Part shown: positions 17,088 through 25,767 of the stretch, one piece after another
How the letters are laid out: each line of letters starts with the position of its first letter
Position numbering within the stretch: position 1 is the first letter of the stretch
Assembly: GCA_020059605.1 (NCBI GenBank)
Contig: JAGVBT010000009.1
Location: 40,323-104,322 of the forward strand
Direction of reading: 5' to 3'
From: Deltaproteobacteria bacterium
GTDB lineage: Bacteria > Desulfobacterota > BSN033 > UBA1163
DNA length: 64,000 nt
Program-made: the position numbers and the translations under genes
The notes under the pieces: model-generated
Told to the model about the DNA's origin: nothing
Database searches by the model: none
What the model saw: only the letters and a program-made list of their open reading frames with translations

Positions 17088-19254
17088 CTTCACGACCCTC
17101 TTCGACACCGAGCCTGCCAGTCTTGCTGTCCTATCCACGTATCAGTTGGATCCTGACTTTTTCGAACGGAGACTGCTTCGTTGTTCTACTCTAGTCAAAG
17201 CACGGAGAATTGTCGTTTTCATGGATGCAGGGCAGTGGTTGAACCTTCTTAATCAGGATGTTCCAGCACGCTTCCTTAACCGAAGATACTTGGTGGTGCC
17301 CATACGACCATCCAAGGGCGTATTTCATCCGAAACTGAATCTGCTGATTAGGGAACAGGGTGGACAGGTCCAGTGCGGAAGCAACAACCTGACACGGTCG
17401 GGATGTTCCAGTAACCTTGAACTGCTGAATTCTTTCTCCTTCGATTTAGAAGGGGGGGACGAGGAGGCGATCCGTATTGCCCAAGAAGCGTTTACGTTCT
17501 TTAAGTACGTCTGTGCTGATGCCAAGGAGGAAACAGGCCGGATCGCTAGACAGTGGTTTGAAGAGTTGGCTGGAACAGTGCCGTGGCTTACGGCTCCCTT
17601 GCCTCAGAGCGACAACCGCAATGTCAGACTCTTACACACTTACGGAGGGAGTCTTTGGGACCGTTTGGAGACCATTCTCAACCATTCACCTCCCAATAAG
17701 TTGCTGGTCATCTCGCCCTTCTATGACCCAGACGGTGAAATGGTCAAGAGAGTCTATCAACGTTGGCCAAAATGCCAGATCGAACTCGTTGTTCAGCAGC
17801 GGACCACAAACCTTCCGGTCTCGCCGCTGAAGAAACTTCGTAAACGGGTTAGCCTATCCGAGCTTCGCAATTCATCCCGCCGACTTCATGCCAAGCTCGT
17901 GGGATGGAAATCAGCAAATGGGACTGGCTGCCTTGTTGGGAGTGCGAACTTTACGACAGCCGCATATGATGCCAGGAACGTCGAAACGTGCCTTTTGGTG
18001 TCCGCCGCCGCGTCCTTTGTTGAGAGTTTGTTCGACAAGCAATTAGGGACACGGTCGATTTCTTTTGAGGACTTCGAACCGGGTACGGAGAGTGAACCGG
18101 GAACGCTTGAAGAGGAATCGATCGATATCCGATTGACATCTGCCCTTCTGACAGCGGACGGGAAACTCCGCTTAGACTATCGTCATTGCCTAGAGCCCAA
18201 GCCAACGAGCATTCGGTTGGCGCTTCGAACACCAGGGGAACAAAGACCCCGTTCCTTTGTCACCGTTCCCAACAGGCAAAGCGGTACGGCCACTGTGACA
18301 CCACCGGATACCGCGTTGCTGGATGCACATGGCGCAATATTCGCTTCCCTGGTTGCTGAAGCGGAAAACTACCGTGTCGAAAGCCCTCCGATCTGGGTGA
18401 TTCAAGAAGAACGACTGACCTACGAACCAAGTGGCGAAGGAGCGTCTTCACCCAAGTTGAGAATCGAAGAAACAGGGGAGGGTCTTACCGAGTTTCTTGA
18501 GGAGATTGGGAAGCGGGATGGTGCTGCCGCAGTCATCGAATATCTCCGTCACTTGAATATTCGATTTCATGACGGCGGGGATAGACTTTTGGGTAAAAAG
18601 AGGTTTAGGCTCCGCATTCGTGACCCCTTCCATCCTGACGTTGCCCCTGAATGGCTTCTCGACGCCAAAACCGAGACCCAAAATCTTGAAGAGGCGATTT
18701 ACGAATTTGTGGATCGTCACGAAAAGCATCGGCTTCGGAGGCATGGCAAAAGAGGCAACGTCAATGGCATGGAAAATTTTCTTGACATTTTCACTGCACT
18801 CATCCGTTTGCTCTATGTCTATTATTCGCGAGGAGTTGTCCACCGACCCATGTTCATCGACCGGTTGTGCAACTACCTGAAAATAGCAACAAGCGGCATT
18901 GATTTGGATGATGATTACACCGAGGGGTACTTAAGCACCGTATATGAAAACCTGGGTGGTGATACGGACTACCTCCAAGAGGTCTGCAATGATCTCAATC
19001 TTCTTGGACATCTTAGGACTGCTCTTTTAATCGTCCAAAAGGTCCGCTTTGTCCCAGGGGAGCAAGATAAGTGGGGAGAGGGCCCCAAACGCCCAAGCGA
19101 GTGCTTATCCTTCATCGCCGACAAACTAAAGAATGTGTTAAAAGATTTGGCTTTGAATGAACCGTCAAAGATAGAAATCATGAAGGCAATGGATGAGTAC
19201 AAAATGTTCTCGCCTTCGGAACTGGCCGAGTTTGAGAAAGAAATCAATTTGTGA
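17074..19254 (+). CDS. Phospholipase D-like (HKD) nuclease family protein
   Basis: 726 aa with two HKD-type half sites: FHPKLNLL (H85, K87) followed by CGSNNLT, and LHAKLVGW near 271 followed by VGSANFT. Two half sites form one active centre in PLD-superfamily nucleases, as in restriction enzymes such as BfiI and in DISARM DrmC. The C-terminal 350 residues have no recognised domain, and the last 200 are helical. The start overlaps the preceding gene by 14 bases, so the pair is coupled. The likely role is DNA or RNA cleavage in defence. It is much longer than DrmC. Confidence 0.82.
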   Translation: MKFLDFTTLFDTEPASLAVLSTYQLDPDFFERRLLRCSTLVKARRIVVFMDAGQWLNLLNQDVPARFLNRRYLVVPIRPSKGVFHPKLNLLIREQGGQVQCGSNNLTRSGCSSNLELLNSFSFDLEGGDEEAIRIAQEAFTFFKYVCADAKEETGRIARQWFEELAGTVPWLTAPLPQSDNRNVRLLHTYGGSLWDRLETILNHSPPNKLLVISPFYDPDGEMVKRVYQRWPKCQIELVVQQRTTNLPVSPLKKLRKRVSLSELRNSSRRLHAKLVGWKSANGTGCLVGSANFTTAAYDARNVETCLLVSAAASFVESLFDKQLGTRSISFEDFEPGTESEPGTLEEESIDIRLTSALLTADGKLRLDYRHCLEPKPTSIRLALRTPGEQRPRSFVTVPNRQSGTATVTPPDTALLDAHGAIFASLVAEAENYRVESPPIWVIQEERLTYEPSGEGASSPKLRIEETGEGLTEFLEEIGKRDGAAAVIEYLRHLNIRFHDGGDRLLGKKRFRLRIRDPFHPDVAPEWLLDAKTETQNLEEAIYEFVDRHEKHRLRRHGKRGNVNGMENFLDIFTALIRLLYVYYSRGVVHRPMFIDRLCNYLKIATSGIDLDDDYTEGYLSTVYENLGGDTDYLQEVCNDLNLLGHLRTALLIVQKVRFVPGEQDKWGEGPKRPSECLSFIADKLKNVLKDLALNEPSKIEIMKAMDEYKMFSPSELAEFEKEINL

Positions 19255-19418
19255 AGCAGCCTTCCTAAAGTGAAGAACCCCGATATCAACCCTAACGTTT
19301 GTCCCCGAGGAGATGTCTTAACGTTTCCCCTTAAAGACCAGAGTTATTTGTAATATATCAAAATTATTAAGTTATTTCTATTATTTACCCAATATTTTCA
19401 GAAAAATTCAAAAAACAC

Positions 19419-19460
19419 TTGACAAATAGCCTACCTTGTAGTATCCTACACTTTAGGATA
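19419..19460 (+). promoter_or_regulatory. Promoter with overlapping palindromic operators
   Basis: A consensus TTGACA (19419-19424) is followed after exactly 17 bases by TATCCT (19442-19447). Two inverted repeats lie over it: CTAC-N3-GTAG (19431-19441) in the spacer, and TATCCT-N7-AGGATA (19442-19460) starting at the -10. The arrangement is typical of an autoregulated toxin-antitoxin promoter. The likely binder is the protein encoded at 19818 (inference). The BrnT-like start codon follows at 19483 after GAGGA. Confidence 0.7.
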
Positions 19461-19482
19461 TACCGAACGTGAGGATCCATGA

Positions 19483-19767
19483 ATGCGTATTGAATATCTA
19501 TATTGGAAAGACCACATCGTGGATAAGATTACAGAAAAACATGGAGTAACCCCTGATGAGGTGGAAGAGGTTATCTACGAAGGTGATCCGGAGATACGAA
19601 AATCCGGCAAGATCCGGTATCTCATATGGGGCCAAAGTTGCGCCGGGCGGTACTTGTTTATTGTTGTGGAGGAAGAATCCCAAGGAGTTTTCGTACCGTT
19701 GACAGCGCGGGACATGACGGAATCAGAAAAGAGAGCTTTTAAAAAACGCCAAGGGTCTAGTTATTAG
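19483..19767 (+). CDS. BrnT-like (DUF497/DUF4258-type) toxin
   Basis: 94 aa with the BrnT layout: an N-terminal helix (KITEKHGVTPDEVEEVIYEGDP), then a beta-rich part (RYLIWGQ, GRYLFIVVEE) and the terminal TARDMTESEKRAFKKR helix. In this family the ARDMT-x-x-E segment carries conserved arginine and glutamate. BrnT is a type II RNase toxin with a RelE-like fold. GAGGA precedes the ATG, and the promoter with operators lies just upstream. The partner gene begins 50 bases downstream. Confidence 0.75.
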   Translation: MRIEYLYWKDHIVDKITEKHGVTPDEVEEVIYEGDPEIRKSGKIRYLIWGQSCAGRYLFIVVEEESQGVFVPLTARDMTESEKRAFKKRQGSSY

Positions 19768-19817
19768 TAAGCCTTACTGACCGCTCGATGGACCCTCGAA
19801 CATAAAAGGAGGAAACC

Positions 19818-20894
19818 GTGAAAGCACTGAAGCTACCTAACGATAAAGATCATGAACGGTTGATTAACGAAGAGTCTTGCGAATATTGGGATGAGCATGA
19901 TTCTTCTGAGATGATAGAAACCGGTGAAAGAATAAAACTTGAGATTGCAAGACCCGCATATGTTTGTGAGAGGTGCAAGTCTTCCCGAATTCGTAGACGC
20001 ATAATTGATATTCCTGTTCTTCGTGGCAAAGTCGTATTGAAAAGGATGAAGACTTTTTATTGCGCGGACTGCGGAGCTTCCTCAGTAGAAGAAGAGAGTT
20101 TGAAAGAGTTGAAGGATGAATTCCGCCAGTTAGCGACGCTGGATGCCAATACTCTTTTGAGTTCTCTGAAAGAAGGGTTAACTTTTCATGATAAGAAATG
20201 GAAAGAGAAAGCAAATGAGAGAAAAGTTATTTCTATCTATTTTCCAACAAAGGAGGGAACTCCAGCAAAAGCACAGATCTCCCTTCTTGTTTCAGATCCG
20301 CTTTATCCAAGACTACGCTCGCTGACAAGTGAAGATGCCCGCAACATGCTCGGGTTACAATATCTTGAAGACTTGGAAAGGGAAGCAAGGGGACAAAATC
20401 GCACGATCAGCCAGTATCTTAAACTCGAATTAGCCAAGCTGTTACTTGGCGATGCTTCCGGGTCTAACGTAGAAAAGGCGAGCGAAGTAAATAAGGAAGA
20501 GGATCTTCCGCCATGGATGCCAAACCTCACTATCATTCCCCGAAAAGTGGACCCGAATTATTTTGCGGATCAATCAAGCGCCCAGTACAAATTGGCTGCA
20601 AGAACAGAAGAGCGTGAAGTTTATCTTCTAGAAACGGAAGACAAGAGTTTTGTGGGGATCTTGAAGTATGATTACGGTGATGCTTCTTTGTCCGTAGATG
20701 TTGTCAAAAACGCTATCAATCTAAATGTGTTTGACGTGGAATTGTTTATGAATGACAAGCAAGTAGTAAACAGGGAAGATTTAAGAATTCAAGATAACCG
20801 AATTCTGCTTCTTTCTGAAACAAAATATACAAGTCCAAGTGTCTCTAAAATCATAATAAGACTGAAGAACGGAGTGCGAGATGGAAGAGAATGA
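19818..20894 (+). CDS. Long antitoxin-like protein with zinc ribbon
   Basis: 358 aa with an AAGGAGGAAACC ribosome binding site. Residues about 10-40 (NEESCEYWDEHDSSEMIE) match the N-terminus of antitoxins paired with BrnT-like toxins. Residues about 50-95 form a YgiT/MqsA-type zinc ribbon with two CxxC knuckles (CERC and CADC). A normal antitoxin of this kind stops near residue 90-100. This one continues for about 260 residues with a possible helix-turn-helix or ribbon-helix region (ISQYLKLELAKLL) and a beta-rich C-terminal domain that I do not recognise. It overlaps the next gene by 14 bases. It may repress the promoter at 19419 and regulate the Lon/RNase HIII protein. Confidence 0.7.
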   Translation: MKALKLPNDKDHERLINEESCEYWDEHDSSEMIETGERIKLEIARPAYVCERCKSSRIRRRIIDIPVLRGKVVLKRMKTFYCADCGASSVEEESLKELKDEFRQLATLDANTLLSSLKEGLTFHDKKWKEKANERKVISIYFPTKEGTPAKAQISLLVSDPLYPRLRSLTSEDARNMLGLQYLEDLEREARGQNRTISQYLKLELAKLLLGDASGSNVEKASEVNKEEDLPPWMPNLTIIPRKVDPNYFADQSSAQYKLAARTEEREVYLLETEDKSFVGILKYDYGDASLSVDVVKNAINLNVFDVELFMNDKQVVNREDLRIQDNRILLLSETKYTSPSVSKIIIRLKNGVRDGRE

Positions 20895-23223
20895 TTTCAT
20901 TAGCCTTCTTACGAAACTGAAAAAGGTTCTTCGCGAGGCCTCGCTTCTCTTGTCCCTCCAAAGAGATGAAAAAAGAGCCGAATTGGACGAGTGTTTCAAT
21001 AATGTCTGCCATATTCTTTTCGCTAACGACTATTACCAAAATCTCTGGGACGAAAGCGTTCTTCTGCAATTGGACAGACTTTTCCAATTCAAGCGACCAT
21101 CAGAGAAAGTGTATGGTCAGCATCTGAAGGTGATCGCAGGGCGTACCATGATTGTCAAACAGATAAATGACTTGTTTTTTCTTGCCCTTATCAACGAGAT
21201 AACACCCGAAGAAGTCTGTGATAAATTAACCTCGCTTGCCAACGTTGGCGAAGCTACCCTATCAAAAATTAAGGCATTTGATCGCATACGAGAGATTAGA
21301 TCGAGCAAATATTCAGTATCGGAAAAGCTTGATGCCTTTGTGGAACATCTCAAAAACGATATAGGCATTAATTTTGGAGAAAAAGAACGAGACATCAGGC
21401 AAGTTATTGCCTCCATAAAGGTTCAGGAAACTCCCGGAAGGATAAATGCTCTTCTAATTAGCACCGCAAGCAATGCAGGCATGCTGATTCCATTGTCTAT
21501 TCAGCTTCGGGACGGTAGCGGTGGAATACACTGCCTTGTCTGTGGGAGCATGGAATTCAAATCAGCAATTGACAGGGCCAGACTTGCGATGGTCACCAAT
21601 AACTATCTCAGAAAAACAGACGACGTCACATATTCTTTGGACGTTACTGAAGCGGAGTATAGTGGAAATTCTTTAGGATTGGCGGCTGCTATTGGAATGT
21701 ATACTGCTGCCGCCGGGCAGGCCATTGACCCTTACACAGCGTTTACCGGAAATATAAACCTTGAGGGCAGTCAGTATAAGATCATTTCTGTTAAGGGAAT
21801 TAATGCAAAACTGGATGCTGCCTTACTTTTTGGATGCCGCCGTGTATTCGTTCCAAAAGAGAACACGCTGGATGTTGATGAAAAGTTTAATACAAAATTG
21901 AAGATTATCCATGTTTCTGACATTGTGGATGTTCTTTTGAAATTGCAAGCTTCCCTTGAACCCATCATCGGGGACTCACGCCAGGTCAAAAAGATAAATT
22001 TTTTGAAAGGTTATTGCCAAGATCGTGGATGGGACCTGGGCTCACCGGAGTCAGTTCAGGACGGGTCGCTGTTTACTGCATCGCCTCCGCATCCGCCAGA
22101 GTTGAAGGTTACAATCTTTGCCTCCGGTGCCCACTCCCCCAAGACACACCCGATAGCAGAATTTCAGGAACTGCTTAACAAGCTTGGAGATTTGGACAAA
22201 TCGACGATTCCTATTCAAAAAGTTGAGCAAACTTTTTTAATCAAGGATACTGAGCTTAAGCACCGGATAAGGGAGAAGCTGGACGGGTTGAAACCGGCTG
22301 AAATCCGAAAAGAACAATACTGTGATTACTCGTACCGGTTCGAAAATGGGAAAGAGAAAATAGCAGTAAAACAATACACAAATGGGAAATTGCATTTGCA
22401 GGGCGTGGGAGGAGAGCTGTACAAGAACATCCTCGATATTGTGATTACTTTATATAATCTCAAATATCCCAATGCCCAGCTATCCTTGGACGACTACATA
22501 AGACATGAAGCTGAAGAGAGCTCGACCTTGAAGAGAGGATCTTTGGGGGCACCTCAAGCAAATATCCCATTCCCGCATATCGGAACAGATGAATCAGGGA
22601 AAGGGGATTATTTTGGTCCTATGGTTATTGCAGGGATTTGGGTGGACGAACCGATAAAAGCTAAGCTTGAGGCTATGGGAATTAAGGATTCCAAATTATT
22701 ATCTGACAACCGTTGTCGAGAATTGGCGGCAAAGATTCGAGCCACATGTAATGGAAAATTTGTAGAAGTAGAATTACAACCAGAGAAATATAATGAATTG
22801 TACGACCAGTTTAAAAAAGAGGGAAAGAATCTTAACCATCTGTTGGCATGGGGACATGCGCGGGCCATTGAGAGCCTCCTTGAGAAGAACCCATGCACCC
22901 ACGCTGTAGCTGACCAGTTTGGTGATGAAAAGCTAATAATTTCTAAGCTTATGGAGAAAGGTAAGAGATTGGAACTCATTCAAACACCGAAGGGCGAGCG
23001 GTACATTGCCGTGGCGGCAGCGTCAGTCTTAGCTCGGGATCGATTTTTAACACGTATGGACAAATTGAGCCAAGAATACACTATTGCCTTGCCAAAAGGA
23101 GCTTCTGAAGCGGTAATTCAACCAGCCCGGCAAATCATTGACAAAAAGGGTAGTGCAGAACTGAAGAAGGTAGCTAAACTTCATCATAAAACAACAGAAA
23201 GAATCATAGAAAAGGGAAGGTGA
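20881..23223 (+). CDS. Lon-type protease domain fused to RNase HIII
   Basis: A single 780-aa frame with two enzymes. Residues 185-330 resemble the Lon (S16) proteolytic domain: EYSGNSLGLAAAIG places Ser264 where Lon has GPSAG. TGNINLEG, then VKGINAKLDAALLFG puts Lys310 where Lon has its catalytic lysine, 46 residues later (43 in E. coli Lon), followed by VFVPKEN. Residues about 445-525 match the N-terminal DUF3378 substrate-binding domain of RNase HIII. Residues 565-778 are the catalytic domain, with TDESGKGDYFGP (D570, E571), KDSKLLSD, ADQFG and AAASVLARD. There is no AAA+ module. The N-terminal 180 residues are helical and unknown. RNase HIII cleaves the RNA of RNA-DNA hybrids. Confidence 0.88.
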   Translation: MEENDFISLLTKLKKVLREASLLLSLQRDEKRAELDECFNNVCHILFANDYYQNLWDESVLLQLDRLFQFKRPSEKVYGQHLKVIAGRTMIVKQINDLFFLALINEITPEEVCDKLTSLANVGEATLSKIKAFDRIREIRSSKYSVSEKLDAFVEHLKNDIGINFGEKERDIRQVIASIKVQETPGRINALLISTASNAGMLIPLSIQLRDGSGGIHCLVCGSMEFKSAIDRARLAMVTNNYLRKTDDVTYSLDVTEAEYSGNSLGLAAAIGMYTAAAGQAIDPYTAFTGNINLEGSQYKIISVKGINAKLDAALLFGCRRVFVPKENTLDVDEKFNTKLKIIHVSDIVDVLLKLQASLEPIIGDSRQVKKINFLKGYCQDRGWDLGSPESVQDGSLFTASPPHPPELKVTIFASGAHSPKTHPIAEFQELLNKLGDLDKSTIPIQKVEQTFLIKDTELKHRIREKLDGLKPAEIRKEQYCDYSYRFENGKEKIAVKQYTNGKLHLQGVGGELYKNILDIVITLYNLKYPNAQLSLDDYIRHEAEESSTLKRGSLGAPQANIPFPHIGTDESGKGDYFGPMVIAGIWVDEPIKAKLEAMGIKDSKLLSDNRCRELAAKIRATCNGKFVEVELQPEKYNELYDQFKKEGKNLNHLLAWGHARAIESLLEKNPCTHAVADQFGDEKLIISKLMEKGKRLELIQTPKGERYIAVAAASVLARDRFLTRMDKLSQEYTIALPKGASEAVIQPARQIIDKKGSAELKKVAKLHHKTTERIIEKGR

Positions 23224-23227
23224 GAAT

Positions 23228-24541
23228 ATGGAACAGGCGTCGCCTCAAATTGACCAGATGGACGAAAAAGAATCAATCGAAAGAGCGCAGGCTTTGATTT
23301 CGGAAGAAAAGTGGGGTGAAGCGACCTCGCTTTTGAAGCCATTCAAAGAAGCAGGAAACCTTTCAAGTGATGGCTTGCATATTCTTGCTTATTGTTACTC
23401 CCGAAGTAGAAAGTATAATGAGGCCATTAGGATCTACGAGGGGTTATGTGAAAGATTCCCGAATGAAGCGAAATGGCTTTACTTTCTTGCTTATCAATAT
23501 AGGAGCAAAAAGGATGTTCAAAGTGCGATCCAAGCTTATGAGAAGTGTTTAGAACTTTCCCCGAAGTGGCTAAATGTATTTGGGGAACTGGGACCTCTGT
23601 ATGAAGAAAATGGGTCCACTGAGAAAGCTCTTGAATCCTATCGTAATGGTATCCAGACATACAAGGCCATGAAGCCAGATCGACAGAAAGAATTGGCACC
23701 AATTTTTTCTAAACTCGCTGCACGGGCAGCCAAGCTCATGTGCTCCGGTGGAAATGTTTCCGAAACCGATAAGAATGAGGCAGAGAGTCTTTTTAGAGAA
23801 AGTATCGCGGCTGATCCGGGTAATCCTGACGCATGGTATCGACTGGGAGATTTTTACTTAGGGTCCGGCAAATATGATGACGCCCTCCAATACCTGCAAA
23901 AGGCAGAGTCACTTGCTCCAAAAAAGGAATATATCCCACACAAGATCGCGCAGGTGCATCTCAAAAAGGGGGACCATGAACAAGCACTAAAGATTTATGA
24001 GACAATCCCTCACCATAAGAGGACTCCATATATATTACATGGAATGGCCCAATGCTTTATTAGTAAACGGGATGTGAAGCAGGGAGCATACTATCATTAT
24101 TTGGCTGCTCAGCGAGAGCCAGAGAAATGGTATCACCGTCGGGATTTAGGGCTTGCACTTGCTGATTTGGGAGATCGGGATCAGGCAATTGAAAATCTGA
24201 ATATGGCGAATCAGTTGTATAAGAAAGAAAGTGGTAAGGAGTTCGCCAAGATTCTTGCCAAGATAGACGAACTGAAAGAAAAACCCAAAGGGGAGAGCAT
24301 CATTTTTGAAAAGCCGAATGCGCCTGTTACAACTATCTCTTATGGTACGATAACCAAGTACATTTCTGGAAAGGGGTTTGGTTTCATTAAGGATGAGAAT
24401 GACGGTGCGGAAGTCTTTTTCCACATCAGTAAAGTCAAGAACCGAATAGAACCCGTACCCGGATTGCGTGTTAAGTTTTCAAGGGAACTGGCCGAAAAGG
24501 GACCTCAAGCAGGCAAGGTGTGGGCTGTTTCGGAAAGATAG
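23228..24541 (+). CDS. TPR protein with C-terminal cold-shock domain
   Basis: 437 aa, starting 4 bases after the RNase HIII fusion, with GAGAA upstream. Residues about 10-360 are tandem tetratricopeptide repeats (A-x-x-Y-E-x-x-L type, for example NPDAWYRLGDFYLGSGKYDDALQYL in pieces), which bind protein partners. Residues 370-437 are a cold-shock domain: YGTITKYISGKGFGFIKDE contains RNP1 (KGFGFI), then VFFHIS (RNP2). That domain binds single-stranded RNA or DNA. It probably brings nucleic acid to the Lon/RNase HIII protein, or senses it (inference). It ends the operon. Confidence 0.85.
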   Translation: MEQASPQIDQMDEKESIERAQALISEEKWGEATSLLKPFKEAGNLSSDGLHILAYCYSRSRKYNEAIRIYEGLCERFPNEAKWLYFLAYQYRSKKDVQSAIQAYEKCLELSPKWLNVFGELGPLYEENGSTEKALESYRNGIQTYKAMKPDRQKELAPIFSKLAARAAKLMCSGGNVSETDKNEAESLFRESIAADPGNPDAWYRLGDFYLGSGKYDDALQYLQKAESLAPKKEYIPHKIAQVHLKKGDHEQALKIYETIPHHKRTPYILHGMAQCFISKRDVKQGAYYHYLAAQREPEKWYHRRDLGLALADLGDRDQAIENLNMANQLYKKESGKEFAKILAKIDELKEKPKGESIIFEKPNAPVTTISYGTITKYISGKGFGFIKDENDGAEVFFHISKVKNRIEPVPGLRVKFSRELAEKGPQAGKVWAVSER

Positions 24542-25126
24542 GGACCGACGGCAGGATATTGTGATAGCCACGCCACTTTATTTCCCCGCTAAGAATCCCA
24601 AGACAAAAGCTGCCAGTCCCAATACCCCTTGTAGCTCCCAATTCGATTTTGGCTTGCCGACCTCGGCCAGCTTCCATCAGAAACCACGCATGGCGCATCC
24701 GCCTGTGCAACACATGCTTCGGAGGAAAGGTAGCGCATGGAGCATAGCGTACCAAGAATAGACAGAAAAGTAACCCGGTAGACCCATTCGATTGCGGATT
24801 GCGGAATGTCGATTGCGGAATTTTCAACTCAGATTCTGAAATCTAGAAGTAGCGATACAAACCGGTCCAGGAGGGCGATCTTCTGGTCCATTCCAAATGC
24901 GCCTGCCTGCCCGTAGGCAGGGATTGTGGAATGCAGAATGTGGACACCGCAATCTTCAATCCAATATTTCAGGAATCCAAATCGCTTCTTGAATCTATCG
25001 GACAGAGCGTCAAGGCCAGTAGTCCTAAAGGATGTCATAGCGCAAAGTGCGTAGAGCATAGAGCAAAAAGGAGAACCAGGGACGACGGCGGTGAAAAAAA
25101 GGGGGGAAAAACACAAGGGGGAATTG
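24542..25126. other. Gene-free stretch with degenerate repeats
   Basis: No gene is supported. Around 24785-24825 a short unit ATTGCGGAATG is repeated in tandem with errors, and related GTGGAATGCAGAATG copies occur near 24925. An inverted repeat CCTGCC-N8-GGCAGG lies at about 24902-24921, and a similar one recurs at 57570. These look like decayed intergenic repeats separating the operon from the HepT/MntA pair. Confidence 0.6.
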
Positions 25127-25477
25127 CTATTGAGTTGCCGATAGATCCCGAAGTATTTGCTCGATGAGCGGTTTGAGGGCGGGAATACGTTCTTTCACGA
25201 CCAACCAGACTGCCTCCCGGTCTACACCGAAATAGAAGTGAATGAGTTTATCTCTCATGCCAGCCATTTCCCTCCAGGGGACCGAGGGGTATTTCACGCG
25301 TATCTCGTCGGGCACCTTCTTGGCGGCCTCCCCGATGACCTCAATGGACCTCACAACTGCATTGAGAGTCTTTTTGTCGGAAGCGAATTGATCGTACGAT
25401 AATTCCAGGGCGAACTCCTCCGCATCGCACATGTTCTGAAGGATATCCTTGATGTAAAGGGAGATGTCGCGGCTCAA
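25127..25477 (-). CDS. hepT: HepT-family RNase toxin (DUF86)
   Basis: A 116-aa HEPN-type protein with the R-x4-H-x-Y signature intact at R75, H80, Y82 (RDKLIHFY). Two long helical stretches and IEVIGEAAKKVP in the middle are typical of the family. HepT is a ribonuclease toxin that MntA neutralises by adding AMP to the tyrosine of this motif. The gene overlaps mntA by 4 bases, with mntA first. The product should be functional from the sequence. Confidence 0.93.
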   Translation of the reverse strand: MSRDISLYIKDILQNMCDAEEFALELSYDQFASDKKTLNAVVRSIEVIGEAAKKVPDEIRVKYPSVPWREMAGMRDKLIHFYFGVDREAVWLVVKERIPALKPLIEQILRDLSATQ

Positions 25478-25767
25478 AGAACAACAGCCTCTTTCAAAAT
25501 GATCTCTTTTAGTTCTGCGCGGACGCTGCGCCTGGGCACCAGATCCACTTTTGCTCCTAAAATCTCACTCAAATAGATTTCTGCGCCGGCCAACTCCAGC
25601 AGACTTATCGGTCTGAGGATCTCTGCCAGGAGATCAATGTCGCTTTCCCTTCTTTGTTCATCCCGGACATACGAACCAAAGACCGCCACCACAGCAACGC
25701 CGTACTTATCCGCAAGAACGTTGCGGTGTTGATTTATGATGCTTCTAATTTCTTCGATTGTTTTCAT
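25474..25767 (-). CDS. mntA: MntA-type minimal nucleotidyltransferase antitoxin
   Basis: 97 aa with the polymerase-beta-like nucleotidyltransferase motif GS-x10-D-x-D (G31, S32, D43, D45) and a third acidic site in AKVDLVP. It AMPylates HepT and blocks its RNase. It is the first gene of the pair and is co-transcribed with hepT, overlapping by 4 bases. Such pairs stabilise mobile regions, and this one sits at the island edge near ssrA. Confidence 0.93.
   Translation of the reverse strand: MKTIEEIRSIINQHRNVLADKYGVAVVAVFGSYVRDEQRRESDIDLLAEILRPISLLELAGAEIYLSEILGAKVDLVPRRSVRAELKEIILKEAVVL

Noticed and set aside
2589..19254. Assigning the cluster to DISARM because of methyltransferase, helicase and PLD genes
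   Set aside because: No DUF1998 (DrmB) or DrmA-type helicase is present, the PLD protein is three times the size of DrmC, and the helicase is a type III Res.
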